Positions 56,307 through 64,000 of a stretch of 64,000 nucleotides of DNA are shown here, piece after piece. The notes under the pieces were generated by a model. It saw nothing but the letters and a program-made list of their open reading frames with translations. It was not told the origin of the DNA and ran no database searches. The DNA comes from CAADGU01 sp964467705 (GTDB taxonomy: Bacteria > Chloroflexota > Anaerolineae > Promineifilales > Promineifilaceae), in assembly GCA_964467705.1 (NCBI GenBank), contig CAYXUZ010000006.1, positions 1 through 64,000 on the forward strand. Reading direction: 5' to 3'. Within the stretch, counting starts at the first letter, position 1. Every line of letters starts with the position of its first letter. The translations under genes were made by a program, and so were the position numbers.

Positions 56307-56775
56307 TTAACTGTTGAAAGAACTGCTGTAAAAGGGCTGCTGCTTCTGCTTCTAAGACGCCAGACGTGACCTCGACCCGATGGTTAAAAAGCGGTTCATC
56401 GAGGATGTTGATAATGCTGCCGTGTGCGCCAAAGCGGGTGTCCTTCGCCCCATATACCAGCCGGGGCAACCGCGCCTGAATCATAGCTCCGGCACACATC
56501 GGGCACGGTTCCAGAGTGCAATACAGCGTAACGTCAATGAGCCGCCAATTACTCACAGTCTGGGCTGCCTGTCGCAGTGCAATCATTTCCGCGTGTGCGC
56601 TTGGGTCTTGTGATTGCTCTTTCAGGTTATACCCCTGGCCGACAATAACGCCATCTTTAACCGCTACCGCCCCTACCGGGACTTCGGCCAGCCCTACTGC
56701 CTGGGCTGCCAGACTCAGGGCAATCCGCATCCATTGTTCATCCTCTGGGGAATTGGTAATGTTCTCCTCAGTCAC
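56296..56775 (-). CDS. tadA: tRNA-specific adenosine deaminase
   Basis: A CMP/dCMP-deaminase-fold protein. The zinc site is HAEMIAL (His, catalytic Glu) and CTLEPCPMCAGAM (two Cys). RFGAHGSIINILDEPLFNHRVEV is TadA-specific. Deaminates A34 to inosine in tRNA-Arg(ACG). The start is uncertain: GTG 56775 lies upstream of the only good ribosome binding site (GAGGAG, 56764-56769) and close to the predicted transcription start, while ATT 56760 follows it by 3 nt and gives MTNSPEDEQWMRIAL-like N-terminus. Confidence 0.93.
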   Translation of the reverse strand: MTEENITNSPEDEQWMRIALSLAAQAVGLAEVPVGAVAVKDGVIVGQGYNLKEQSQDPSAHAEMIALRQAAQTVSNWRLIDVTLYCTLEPCPMCAGAMIQARLPRLVYGAKDTRFGAHGSIINILDEPLFNHRVEVTSGVLEAEAAALLQQFFQQLRSK

Positions 56776-56784
56776 AGCGCCGGG

Positions 56785-56790
56785 ATTATA
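56785..56790 (-). promoter_or_regulatory. Extended -10 promoter of tadA
   Basis: On the minus strand TGTTATAAT: a perfect -10 hexamer with an upstream TG. The -35 is poor. The start point would be within about 10 nt of the GTG at 56775, making a leader of only a few bases for that codon. Confidence 0.5.
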
Positions 56791-56855
56791 ACAGATTTCA
56801 AACGAGCAACCATGTCAGGATAGCCACCTGACCAGGCAGAGGTATACTTTTGTGC

Positions 56856-57644
56856 ATGACACACAAACAGACCTTAACTCACATTGAAGCCAGTATGCGT
56901 GCTGTGGGCCGCCAGGAGCGGACAACATTTACGCAAACGTACTTTGAGATATTCATTTCATCCGGTCAGGAAGATCACCTCAGTTTTGCCGTACCGTTGT
57001 CCGCCATACCTGCCGCCTGGTCGCAGGCCATAGCCGACATGCAGGCGGTCTTTGACCAGCATCACAAACGGCCGCGTCTCGAATATATGGCCGATCTGCA
57101 CCCCGAACTGGCGCCTGCTTTGGAACAGGCTGGTCTGATCTGCGAAAGTCGCGCCCCGGTTATGATTTTAGACATGGCGCAATTAGCGCCACCGCTGGCA
57201 TTGCCAGAAGCGCCGGCCCAGGCACAATATCAGCCGCTAACCGCCGAAAACGAGGATTTATTGAAGAGCTATTTAATGCACCAGAGCATTGCCTATGGTG
57301 GCAGTGGTGGCGAGGAGTCGCTTGATCGGCTACCGAATTTGCAGCATGGTCTGGTGAATGGGGCGGTGATGGGGGCTGTGTTGTGGCAAGCCGGTGAAAT
57401 GGTATCCGGTGCGGTTATCCAGATGGGGGAAGGTATTGGCGAGTTGGCCGGGGTGTGGACTGCGCCAGGCCACCGTCAGCGTGGTCTGGCCTATGTTTTG
57501 TGCCAGCAGCTTTTAGTGGATTACCAGGAAGATGCTTACCAGTTTTGTTGGCTCTCTGCCGCCGAGGGCGCACAGCGATTGTATGAAAAACTTGGCTTTG
57601 TTTCTGTGGGCACGCAACTGAACTACGGTAGACCCTCGCCTTAA
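56856..57644 (+). CDS. GNAT-family acetyltransferase-like protein
   Basis: A 262-residue protein. The N-terminal half resembles an unrelated alpha/beta domain (FSIFISSGQEDHLSFAVPLS), the C-terminal half is a GNAT domain with GIGELAGVWTAPGHRQRGLA (acetyl-CoA loop) and RLYEKLGF. Target unknown. ATG 56856 is preferred; TTG 56850 has GAGG at better spacing. The stop overlaps the convergent kinase gene stop by 4 nt. Confidence 0.82.
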   Translation: MTHKQTLTHIEASMRAVGRQERTTFTQTYFEIFISSGQEDHLSFAVPLSAIPAAWSQAIADMQAVFDQHHKRPRLEYMADLHPELAPALEQAGLICESRAPVMILDMAQLAPPLALPEAPAQAQYQPLTAENEDLLKSYLMHQSIAYGGSGGEESLDRLPNLQHGLVNGAVMGAVLWQAGEMVSGAVIQMGEGIGELAGVWTAPGHRQRGLAYVLCQQLLVDYQEDAYQFCWLSAAEGAQRLYEKLGFVSVGTQLNYGRPSP

Positions 57645-60600
57645 CCAAGAAGCTCTTTACGAGTGTCGGTCTTCCATTCAGCCAGTATTTGCCCGGCAAC
57701 GGTATCCAGTTCCAGGGTGTTTCCCTGAGCGAGGGCGGTTTGCACGGCCGTGTCCGCCGGGTTTAGCCCCAATGTGCGCAGGCAGTCGTGGGCGGTGCGT
57801 TGGTGTTCGGGGGTGGCCGAGGGGTGGTTCAGGCTCAGGCCAATCAGCGCCAGACCACGCGCATGGTCACCCTGGCGGGCCAGCAGCAGGCCGGACGTTT
57901 GCACGCCCGTCAGCACATGCGGCGTGGCCCCAATTTGGCGGGCAACGGTGATCGCTTCGTGCAAATAACGCCGGGCAGTTTCAAAATCATCGAGCCGCAG
58001 CAACACATCGGCCAGATTGTTGAGCAGCAAGGAGATAAATTGCTGCTGCCCTGTTTCCCGCGCCAGTTGCAGCGCCTGTTGGCCGTAATCCACTGTCGTC
58101 TGCCAATCCCCGCGTTCATAGGCGACCACACCCAGGTTGTTCAACGCCGACGCTTCCCGCTCCCGGTTGCCCACCTGCCGCGATTTGGTCAAAATCTGGG
58201 AGTACAGTTCGTTGGCGCGCTCCCAATCGCCGGTGACAACGGCCACCGCCCCCAGCCGGTTCAGGGCAAATAGCTCCTGTGTGGGCAGATTGGCGCGGCG
58301 GCTGAGTTCCAGACATTCGTGCAGTAAAGCTACGGCCGTGTCATTATGCACCGCTCGCCACTGCACATCCCCCAACCCATAAAGTACCTGCGCCAGCGTT
58401 TCCGCGTCCGCACCAGCGCGGGCCAGCGGCAGACTCTCTTCCAGGTAGGTTTGGGCTTGCGGGTAATTGCCTTGCAACACGGCCGTCTGGCTGAGCCAGT
58501 AGAGCGCATCGGCGGTGTGTGGTCCATCTTGCCGCGCCCGCGCCATCTTCAATGCCGATTCCAACGACGCCCGCGCCGCAGCATAATCGCCCAGGAAAAA
58601 GCGCGCCTCGCCCAAACGCAGGAACAGCACCAGCCGGGTGGCGCTTTCGGTGGGCAGCAGGGTCAGGGCCCGTTCAAACAGGGCACGGCCGTTGGCATAG
58701 GCGCTTAACTTCAATGCCTGCTCCCCGGCTTGCTGTAGATAGCTGCCCGCCTGTTCATAATCGCCCGCCTTTTCAAAATAATCGGCAATCAGACCATAAT
58801 ACTCGCCTGTGCGTGCACCGCTGGCTTCCACCAACCAGAGAGCGGCAGCGCGGTTATATCGCTCTTGCTGGCGGCGCAGCAACGTGCTTAAAATCACATC
58901 TTGCAGCATCGTCTTGCCAAAAATGTACTCCGTCGTCCCGGCAAAGGCGGTGGTTTCCCGTTCGTAGATGAAATCCTGGGCTACCAGCCGGTCTAGAATG
59001 GTGGGCAGGTTGTCTACATGAAATTCGTCGGCCTGGTCAAGGGCCATGAGCGCCGAATCGTAAAAAATGCGGCCCACAACGGCGGCCCGCTGCAAGGTGA
59101 GTTTTTCCGGGTAGAGCAGGCTGTCCAGCCGCGCTTGCAGCAGCCCGACGAGGGTGGCAGGCACGTCCAGGTGCCCCAGCCTCTCTTCTTCTACCGTCCA
59201 GACATCGTCGTTTTGTTTGATGATGACGCGGTCATCAATGAGCATTTTGACCAACTCTTCCATGTAGAGTGGGTTGCCTTCGGCGCGTTCCACCAGCAGG
59301 TCGCGCAAGGCTCTGGGCACATCGGCCACTTTTTGCAGCAGTTCGCGCACCAGATTGCGGCTTTCGCGCCGGTCTAACGGCCGTAGCTCCAGCCGCGTAT
59401 GGAACGATTGCCCACTGCCCCACGCCGGACGCCGCTCATAGAGCGACGGCCGTGCCAGGCAAATCATCAGCAGTGGCAAATCATCATGCTGCGCCGCCAG
59501 GTCGGTGAGCAAATCCAGCGAGGCGTCATCGGCCAGATGCACATCCTCCACTTCCATCACCACCGGGTTGCGGGCGCACAACGCCTCGATCCAGCGGATA
59601 AACATCAGCCGTGCCCGTTCCGTCAACTGCTGCGGGTCGCCCAGAAGCCCCTTCACGTGTGGGCTGGCCGAAAAATCAAAACCGACCAGGTGGCCCAGCA
59701 GATGGGCCATCGGCTCATTTTCACCTGCATGTTGCCGGATGCCTTCTTCCAGCTTTTGCCGGGCAGTGGCCGGGCTGTCAGTGTCTTGAATTTCGTAGCG
59801 AAAGGAGACCAGATCACGCAGCAGGGCATAGGGGCGGTTGGTCATTTCTGGGGTGGCGCGGCCACGCATCACCCAGAAGATTTCCGGGCGCAGGTCTGAC
59901 CAGTTGACAAATTCATACAGCAGCCGCGACTTACCCAACCCGGCCTCGCTGACGATGGTCACAATTTGCGTTTCCTCATCTTCAACCGCATCCATGAAGG
60001 CATTTTGCAGCGCCTTCACTTCACTTTCGCGGCCCACAAGTTGTGTTTCCACCCCTTCCACACCGCGTGTGCCCCGGCGGAAGGCGCGCGGTTTGGCGGA
60101 ACGAACGCGGTAGACTTGCATGGTGTCCTGGCTGCGGCGCAGTTTGAGCGGCGTGTCCGGCTCCATCTCAAAGACGCCGCGCACCTGGCTGTAGGTGTTG
60201 TGGGTGATGAGGATGAGGCCATCGGCTTGCTGCATCAGGCGGTTCGTCAGGCTGATGGTGGCGCCGCTGGCGGTGTAGTCGCCGCTTTCTTCGTCGGGCG
60301 TCAGCAACGCCAGGCCGGTGTTCAGGCCAATGTTGAGCGGTAGTGGTTCGTCCTCGTCTTCGCCCAGGTAGGCCGTGCTTTGCTGGCGCATGGCGACTTG
60401 TAGGGCCAGGGCGGCGCGCACGGCGCGTTCGGCGTCGTCTTCGCGGGTCAGGTCGGCCCCCCAGATGACCATCATGGTGTCTTCGGAGCGGCTGAAGATG
60501 CGCCCGCCGTATTCGGCGATGATGTCGTCTACGGCCGTCCACCACTCCTTCAATGCCCGCCGCACCTGTTCACTGCCGCCCGTTTCGTCTACCAGTTCGG

Positions 60601-61573
60601 CAAATTCGGCAACACTGGCATAAAGGGCGGTAATGGTTTTGTTTTGTTCGCTGGCGGTGCGACTGCCGGTGCTGCTGCCGGTGGCGGGTGTGGCGCCGCG
60701 GGCGAGGGCCGAATCTTCGACCAACAGCCGCAGCCGGGTGGGGGCCACGGAAATAGTCGCACCGACGGCCATTGCTACCGCCCTGGCCAGTTCCAGCGCC
60801 GACTGGTAACGGTCTCCCGGTTTTTTGGCCAGGACGCGCTGGATGATGTGGTCAATGGCCGGGGGTAGTTCCGGATTGCGCTGAATGGCGCTGGGGATGG
60901 GTTCATTGACGTGCATCATCAGCACGCTGAAGTTGTTGTCGTGGGCAAAGGGCAGATCGCCGGTGAGCATCTGGAAGAGGATGACGCCCAGGGAGTAGAT
61001 GTCGGCGCGGTGATCCAGGTTCATATTGCCCTGCGCCTGTTCGGGGGACATGTAGGCGGGTGTACCCATCAGTGCGCCGGTCATGGTGATGTGTTGGCCG
61101 CCGGAGACCATGCGGGCAATGCCGAAGTCGGTAACAAAGGCGTTGCCGTCGCGGTCAATCATAATGTTGGACGGTTTGATGTCGCGGTGGACGATGCCCT
61201 GGCGGTGGGCGTAATCGAGGGCGGAGCCGATTTGCTGCATGAGGTAGCTGACTTCGGTGAGGGGCAGTGCGCCCCGGCTCATTACATCGCGCAGGGTGCC
61301 GCTGTCCAGGTAGCGCATGACGATGTAGGGGGGATCGTGACGGCCGTCGAAATCATATACCGGCAGGATGTGGGGATGCTCTAACCGGGCAATGAGGCGG
61401 GCTTCTCGTTGGAAACGCTGCACCGCTTCGGGGTCATCCAGCCGCGCCCGCAAAATCACCTTGACGGCCACATCTCGCTCCACGCTCGGCTGGTGGGCGC
61501 GGTAGACCGTAGCCATGCCGCCGTAACCAACTTCTTCTAATAATTCATAGGGGCCAAGGGTGTGGGATTTCAT
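57641..61573 (-). CDS. Giant Ser/Thr kinase - pseudo-adenylate cyclase - AAA/NACHT-like ATPase - TPR protein
   Basis: A 1310-residue cytoplasmic signalling protein. Kinase domain at about 8-270 (GYGGMATVY, Lys38, HRDIKPSN with Asp131, DFG 149). A class III cyclase-like domain lies at about 310-470, but the first metal Asp is Ser320 in ALYASVAEF and the second site is SED (Asp365 kept), so it is probably catalytically dead. A large ATPase follows (Walker A VSEAGLGKSR, about 541-549; Walker B VVMEVEDVHLAD). TPR repeats fill about 930-1290 (YERGDWQTTVDYGQQAL, LLNNLADVLLRLDD). No membrane helix. The kinase-cyclase-AAA-TPR order is that of large sensor proteins of Chloroflexota. 16 genes around carry no obvious partner. 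Confidence 0.88.
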   Translation of the reverse strand: MKSHTLGPYELLEEVGYGGMATVYRAHQPSVERDVAVKVILRARLDDPEAVQRFQREARLIARLEHPHILPVYDFDGRHDPPYIVMRYLDSGTLRDVMSRGALPLTEVSYLMQQIGSALDYAHRQGIVHRDIKPSNIMIDRDGNAFVTDFGIARMVSGGQHITMTGALMGTPAYMSPEQAQGNMNLDHRADIYSLGVILFQMLTGDLPFAHDNNFSVLMMHVNEPIPSAIQRNPELPPAIDHIIQRVLAKKPGDRYQSALELARAVAMAVGATISVAPTRLRLLVEDSALARGATPATGSSTGSRTASEQNKTITALYASVAEFAELVDETGGSEQVRRALKEWWTAVDDIIAEYGGRIFSRSEDTMMVIWGADLTREDDAERAVRAALALQVAMRQQSTAYLGEDEDEPLPLNIGLNTGLALLTPDEESGDYTASGATISLTNRLMQQADGLILITHNTYSQVRGVFEMEPDTPLKLRRSQDTMQVYRVRSAKPRAFRRGTRGVEGVETQLVGRESEVKALQNAFMDAVEDEETQIVTIVSEAGLGKSRLLYEFVNWSDLRPEIFWVMRGRATPEMTNRPYALLRDLVSFRYEIQDTDSPATARQKLEEGIRQHAGENEPMAHLLGHLVGFDFSASPHVKGLLGDPQQLTERARLMFIRWIEALCARNPVVMEVEDVHLADDASLDLLTDLAAQHDDLPLLMICLARPSLYERRPAWGSGQSFHTRLELRPLDRRESRNLVRELLQKVADVPRALRDLLVERAEGNPLYMEELVKMLIDDRVIIKQNDDVWTVEEERLGHLDVPATLVGLLQARLDSLLYPEKLTLQRAAVVGRIFYDSALMALDQADEFHVDNLPTILDRLVAQDFIYERETTAFAGTTEYIFGKTMLQDVILSTLLRRQQERYNRAAALWLVEASGARTGEYYGLIADYFEKAGDYEQAGSYLQQAGEQALKLSAYANGRALFERALTLLPTESATRLVLFLRLGEARFFLGDYAAARASLESALKMARARQDGPHTADALYWLSQTAVLQGNYPQAQTYLEESLPLARAGADAETLAQVLYGLGDVQWRAVHNDTAVALLHECLELSRRANLPTQELFALNRLGAVAVVTGDWERANELYSQILTKSRQVGNREREASALNNLGVVAYERGDWQTTVDYGQQALQLARETGQQQFISLLLNNLADVLLRLDDFETARRYLHEAITVARQIGATPHVLTGVQTSGLLLARQGDHARGLALIGLSLNHPSATPEHQRTAHDCLRTLGLNPADTAVQTALAQGNTLELDTVAGQILAEWKTDTRKELLG

Positions 61574-61693
61574 CGAGTGATCGGGTGTTTGTGTGTTCAG
61601 GTGTTTGGGTCTACCAGGTTTCAGTATACTGTGCTTCCTGTCAGCTTACCTGTCCAAGTATACGTTATTTGTGGGGCTGGCTCAATCTGGTGG

Positions 61694-61735
61694 TAAAATT
61701 GTCAATCGTCAATTGTCAATTGACAATTATCAATT
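61694..61735. repeat. Periodic dyad repeat (7-nt units, GTCAATT type)
   Basis: Heptamers in register: TAAAATT, GTCAATC, two GTCAATT, GACAATT and ATCAATT. AATTGTCAATTGACAATT is nearly perfectly palindromic. It ends just before the ribosome binding site AAAAGGAG of the aldolase gene. Confidence 0.8.
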
Positions 61736-61752
61736 GAAAAGGAGTGTAAGTC

Positions 61753-62823
61753 ATGTCATTAAAACATATTCCGGCCGGGGTGGTAACCGGCGAGCAGGTA
61801 CAGGAGATTTTTGCGGTTGCCAAGGCGCAGCAGTTTGCACTGCCAGCGGCCAATGTGGTGGGCAGTAATAGTGTGAATGCGGTGTTGGAAACGGCCGTTG
61901 CCGTCAACGCCCCCGTCATCCTGCAATTTTCCAACGGGGGAGCCTCGTTTATGGCCGGTAAAAGCCTGAACAACGACGGGCAGCGGTCGGCGATTGCTGG
62001 GGCCGTTTCCGGGGCACACCATGTGCATCAGGTGGCGGCCATGTATGGAGCGCGGGTCATTTTGCATACCGACCATTGCGCCAAGAAGCTGCTGCCCTGG
62101 GTGGATGGCCTGTTGGATGCGGGCGAGGCGTTTTATAAGGTGCATGGTAAGCCGTTGTTTAGCAGCCATATGCTCGATTTGTCCGAGGAACCGATTCACG
62201 AAAACGTAGAAATTTGCCAGCGTTATCTGGAGCGGATGAGCAAGATGGGCATGACGTTGGAGATTGAACTGGGCGTCACCGGTGGCGAAGAAGATGGTGT
62301 GGACAATACCGGCGTGGACAGTTCCCGCCTGTATACGCAGCCGGAAGAGGTGGCTTACGCTTACGAGGAGTTGATGAAGGTCAGCCCCAATTTCACCATT
62401 GCCGCCGCTTTTGGCAATGTGCATGGCGTTTACAAACCGGGTAATGTGCAGTTGCGGCCGATCATTTTGCACAATTCGCAGGTGTATGTGCAGCAGAAGT
62501 TTGGTACGGCCGTGAAGCCGATTAACTTTGTCTTCCATGGTGGCTCTGGTAGCAGCCAGGAAGAAATCCGTGAGGCCATTTCCTACGGGGCGATCAAGAT
62601 GAACATTGACACGGACTTGCAATGGGCGTTTTGGGATGGGGTGCGTGGCTACGAAGCGAAATACCACGACTATTTGCAAGGGCAGATTGGCAACCCGGAC
62701 GGCCCCGATGCGCCGAACAAAAAGTATTACGACCCACGCCGCTGGCTGCGGGCGGCGGAAGAGGCGTTTGTGGCCCGTCTGAAACAGGCATTTGCTGATT
62801 TGAATGACGTGGATCGGGTCTGA
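61753..62823 (+). CDS. fba: Class II fructose-bisphosphate aldolase
   Basis: A 356-residue class IIA aldolase (FbaA type). Zn ligands are in VILHTDHCAKK (His), EIELGVTGGEEDGVDNTGVD (Glu) and FGNVHGVYKPGNVQL (His), with VFHGGSGSSQEEI (His) and a phosphate site KMNIDTDLQWAF. Length and the long loop favour the class IIA branch. Cleaves fructose-1,6-bisphosphate. AAGGAG lies 9 nt before the ATG. Two ACGGCCGT copies encode TAV. Confidence 0.96.
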   Translation: MSLKHIPAGVVTGEQVQEIFAVAKAQQFALPAANVVGSNSVNAVLETAVAVNAPVILQFSNGGASFMAGKSLNNDGQRSAIAGAVSGAHHVHQVAAMYGARVILHTDHCAKKLLPWVDGLLDAGEAFYKVHGKPLFSSHMLDLSEEPIHENVEICQRYLERMSKMGMTLEIELGVTGGEEDGVDNTGVDSSRLYTQPEEVAYAYEELMKVSPNFTIAAAFGNVHGVYKPGNVQLRPIILHNSQVYVQQKFGTAVKPINFVFHGGSGSSQEEIREAISYGAIKMNIDTDLQWAFWDGVRGYEAKYHDYLQGQIGNPDGPDAPNKKYYDPRRWLRAAEEAFVARLKQAFADLNDVDRV

Positions 62824-62825
62824 GT

Positions 62826-63139
62826 TTATGGCCCGGTGAGACTGATTTATAAACCGGGTCAATGCCGAGCAGATCACCCATCATGGTCACGGTTTGGTCG
62901 GTGGCATTGGTGTTGACGACGATGGTGACCATTTCAGGGCCACAGTTGAAGTTAACGATGCCCCCGGCTGCTACGGCGTCGCTGAAGGCGTTGGCTGCGT
63001 CCAGAGTCTGGCAACTGGCGGCCGTACCGTCGCCTATGATTGCCTGAACTACGTCTGGGTTGTGGGCACTTGCCAGATGTAAGCCGGTGGTGAGCAAGGT
63101 CAATAGAATTGTGAGCCATAAAAGATGTTTCAGGTGCAT
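62826..63139 (-). pseudogene. Truncated secreted protein (CSLREA/parallel beta-helix-type N-terminus)
   Basis: The minus-strand frame starts at ATG 63139 with a signal peptide (MHLKHLLWLTILLTLLTTG, cut after HLASA). It continues IGDGTAASCQTLDAANAFSD and AAGGIVNFNCGPEMVTIVV, the opening of secreted right-handed beta-helix proteins of the CSLREA/choice-of-anchor type. After about residue 90 the expected GG-rich helix rungs are replaced by unrelated sequence, and the frame runs into the antisense of fba. Probably a 5' remnant. GAGAACAAG precedes the ATG. Confidence 0.6.
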
Positions 63140-63263
63140 CTTGTTCTCCTTGTTTGGGTATGGATAAATGTTTGTGCGTCAAACGCAGGCGGGATAATGC
63201 GGCACGGCCGTCCGAAATGCATCCTTCCGGTGTCAGAAATCAGGCCAGGATGTACAACTTTAA

Positions 63264-63292
63264 TTTACAAATGTAAAGTATTATGGTATAAT
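63264..63292 (+). promoter_or_regulatory. Promoter with overlapping operator for the XRE-cupin gene
   Basis: TTTACA (63264-63269), exact 17-nt spacer and TATAAT (63287-63292). The inverted repeat TTTACA-AA-TGTAAA (63264-63277) overlaps the -35, suggesting autoregulation by a dimeric repressor. Confidence 0.75.
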
Positions 63293-63320
63293 GCAGCCTG
63301 TAGTTGATGAGGAGATGAAG

Positions 63321-63926
63321 ATGTCGCAAACGGCTATCAATGTTGGTCAACGTTTACGAACTTTGCGTGAACAGCAAGGGTTGTCGCTGCGGGCGCTGGC
63401 AGAGCAGTGCGGGTTGTCTGTGAATGCCATCAGCCTGATTGAGCGTGGCGAAACCTCACCAACGGTCTCGTCGCTACACCAGTTAGCGACGGCATTAGGG
63501 GTGCCTATCACCAGCTTTTTTGAAGATGAACAAGATCAGGCGATTGTGTTTACACGGCCGTCCACCCGTTTGCGTTCGGAAGCCAATGGGGTGGTACTGG
63601 AAAGTTTGGGCATCGGGCTGCGGCAGCAGCAATTAGAACCGTTTCTCATTACGATTGCGCCTGGCGCCGGTAATCTGGATCAGGCGGTGACCCATACGGG
63701 GGAGGAGTTTGTGTATTGTCTTTCTGGGCAGGTTGAGTATCACATTGGGGACCGGCTGTTTTTATTGGAGGCGGGTAATAGTTTATTGTTTCAAGCCAGC
63801 CTGCCACACTGTTTTTCCAATCCAGGTGAACAAGTGGCCGTGTTGGTTATGTTGTTTTATGCCGGGGCCAGCAACCATCTGGTGCGGACGCTACACATGG
63901 AAGCGCCCTATTTACAAACGGCGTAG
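63321..63926 (+). CDS. XRE-family HTH regulator with C-terminal cupin domain
   Basis: A 201-residue protein. Residues about 1-66 form an XRE helix-turn-helix (RLRTLREQQGLSLRALAE, LSVNAISLIERGETSPTVSSL). The rest is a cupin (IAPGAGNLDQAVTHTGEEFVYCLSGQVEYHIG; HCFSNPGEQVAVLVMLFYAG). The His/Glu pattern of the metal site is HTGEEFVY. Such regulators sense a small metabolite, often controlling the next gene. ATG 63321 has GAGGAG with a 6-nt spacer; an earlier ATG at 63315 lies on top of it. Confidence 0.92.
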   Translation: MSQTAINVGQRLRTLREQQGLSLRALAEQCGLSVNAISLIERGETSPTVSSLHQLATALGVPITSFFEDEQDQAIVFTRPSTRLRSEANGVVLESLGIGLRQQQLEPFLITIAPGAGNLDQAVTHTGEEFVYCLSGQVEYHIGDRLFLLEAGNSLLFQASLPHCFSNPGEQVAVLVMLFYAGASNHLVRTLHMEAPYLQTA

Positions 63927-63984
63927 TCTGAGGTTTGTCATCCGTAATCGGCGAACGGAAATTGGTTTGTCGAACAGGGGGTTT

Positions 63985-64000
63985 ATGATGGGTAAAAAGA
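63985..64000 (+). CDS. Start of the next gene, cut by the window edge
   Basis: Two consecutive ATG codons (63985, 63988) follow AGGGGG by about 4 to 7 nt; only MMGKK is visible. Probably regulated by the XRE-cupin protein, by position. Heptamer-like CCGTAATCGG sequence precedes it in the 63927-63984 gap. Confidence 0.35.

Noticed and set aside
61759..62877. A 372-codon open frame antisense to the aldolase gene
   Set aside because: It is a codon-bias shadow of fba; no ribosome binding site, no family resemblance, and the aldolase is certain.

Overview
The window looks like a draft-assembly segment of a mesophilic or moderately thermophilic Chloroflexota bacterium (Anaerolineae/Ardenticatenia-like). 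The evidence is indirect: lipoproteins with long Thr/Pro/Ala linkers, two large Ser/Thr kinases, a secreted protein mixing SdrB-like and NBR1-Ig-like domains, DUF4129/DUF4350 membrane proteins, and dense short operons on both strands. GC content is moderately high by eye. Two runs of ten Ns (30573-30582, 44884-44893) are scaffold joins, and the first splits a gene.

Layout. 0-8.5 kb: small immunity-like protein, VOC protein, DUF1579 protein, a cyclic-nucleotide-domain histidine kinase, a ThDP lyase with a PECR-like reductase, a K+ channel, an NTP pyrophosphohydrolase, a HAD phosphatase and a CDF metal exporter. 8.5-12 kb: a radical SAM protein that probably ends in a selenocysteine tail (in-frame TGA), followed by a copper-type locus (HTH-NosL-like regulator, SCO1, PCuAC). 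12-20.6 kb: PLP homeostasis protein, Glc/sorbosone dehydrogenase-like lipoprotein, Dtd, PP2C phosphatase, multi-domain lipoprotein and a three-gene membrane operon. 20.6-24.6 kb: LuxR-DUF805 fusion and a single-chain MmeI-like restriction-modification enzyme. 24.6-33.7 kb: ABC exporter, Ser/Thr kinase, AAA ATPase, split epimerase, the t6A operon (tsaE-tsaB-rimI) and tRNA-Arg(CCU). 33.7-44.8 kb: a Rel protein with a degenerate hydrolase site, small proteins, pyruvate kinase, AAA ATPase and lipid-kinase-like protein. 45-57.6 kb: CgeB-like glycosyltransferase, MBL hydrolase, heme O synthase, pgl-glk, sigma/anti-sigma pair, MFS, MscS, tRNA-Ser(CGA), tadA. 57.6-64 kb: a 1310-residue kinase/pseudocyclase/ATPase/TPR protein, fructose-bisphosphate aldolase, a truncated secreted protein and an XRE-cupin regulator.

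Two window-wide signals are not explained by the genes. First, the 8-bp palindrome ACGGCCGT occurs about 128 times by hand count (about one per 500 bp; roughly one expected by chance), mostly inside genes and mostly read as Thr-Ala-Val, Gly-Arg or Arg-Pro. It resembles the HIP1 palindrome of cyanobacteria but has a different sequence. It is missing from long stretches that look acquired, above all the restriction-modification gene. Second, about fifteen intergenic elements share an architecture rather than a sequence: degenerate units of exactly 7 (sometimes 8 or 9) nt, a forward block followed in register by its reverse complement. They often sit on gene 3' ends and supply the stop codon.

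Functionally the window is mostly housekeeping (glycolysis: glk, pgl, fba, pyk; translation quality: tsaB/tsaE, dtd, tadA; heme/copper maturation for respiration) plus signalling (histidine kinase, two Ser/Thr kinases, PP2C, Rel, ECF sigma). No CRISPR array, prophage or transposase was seen.
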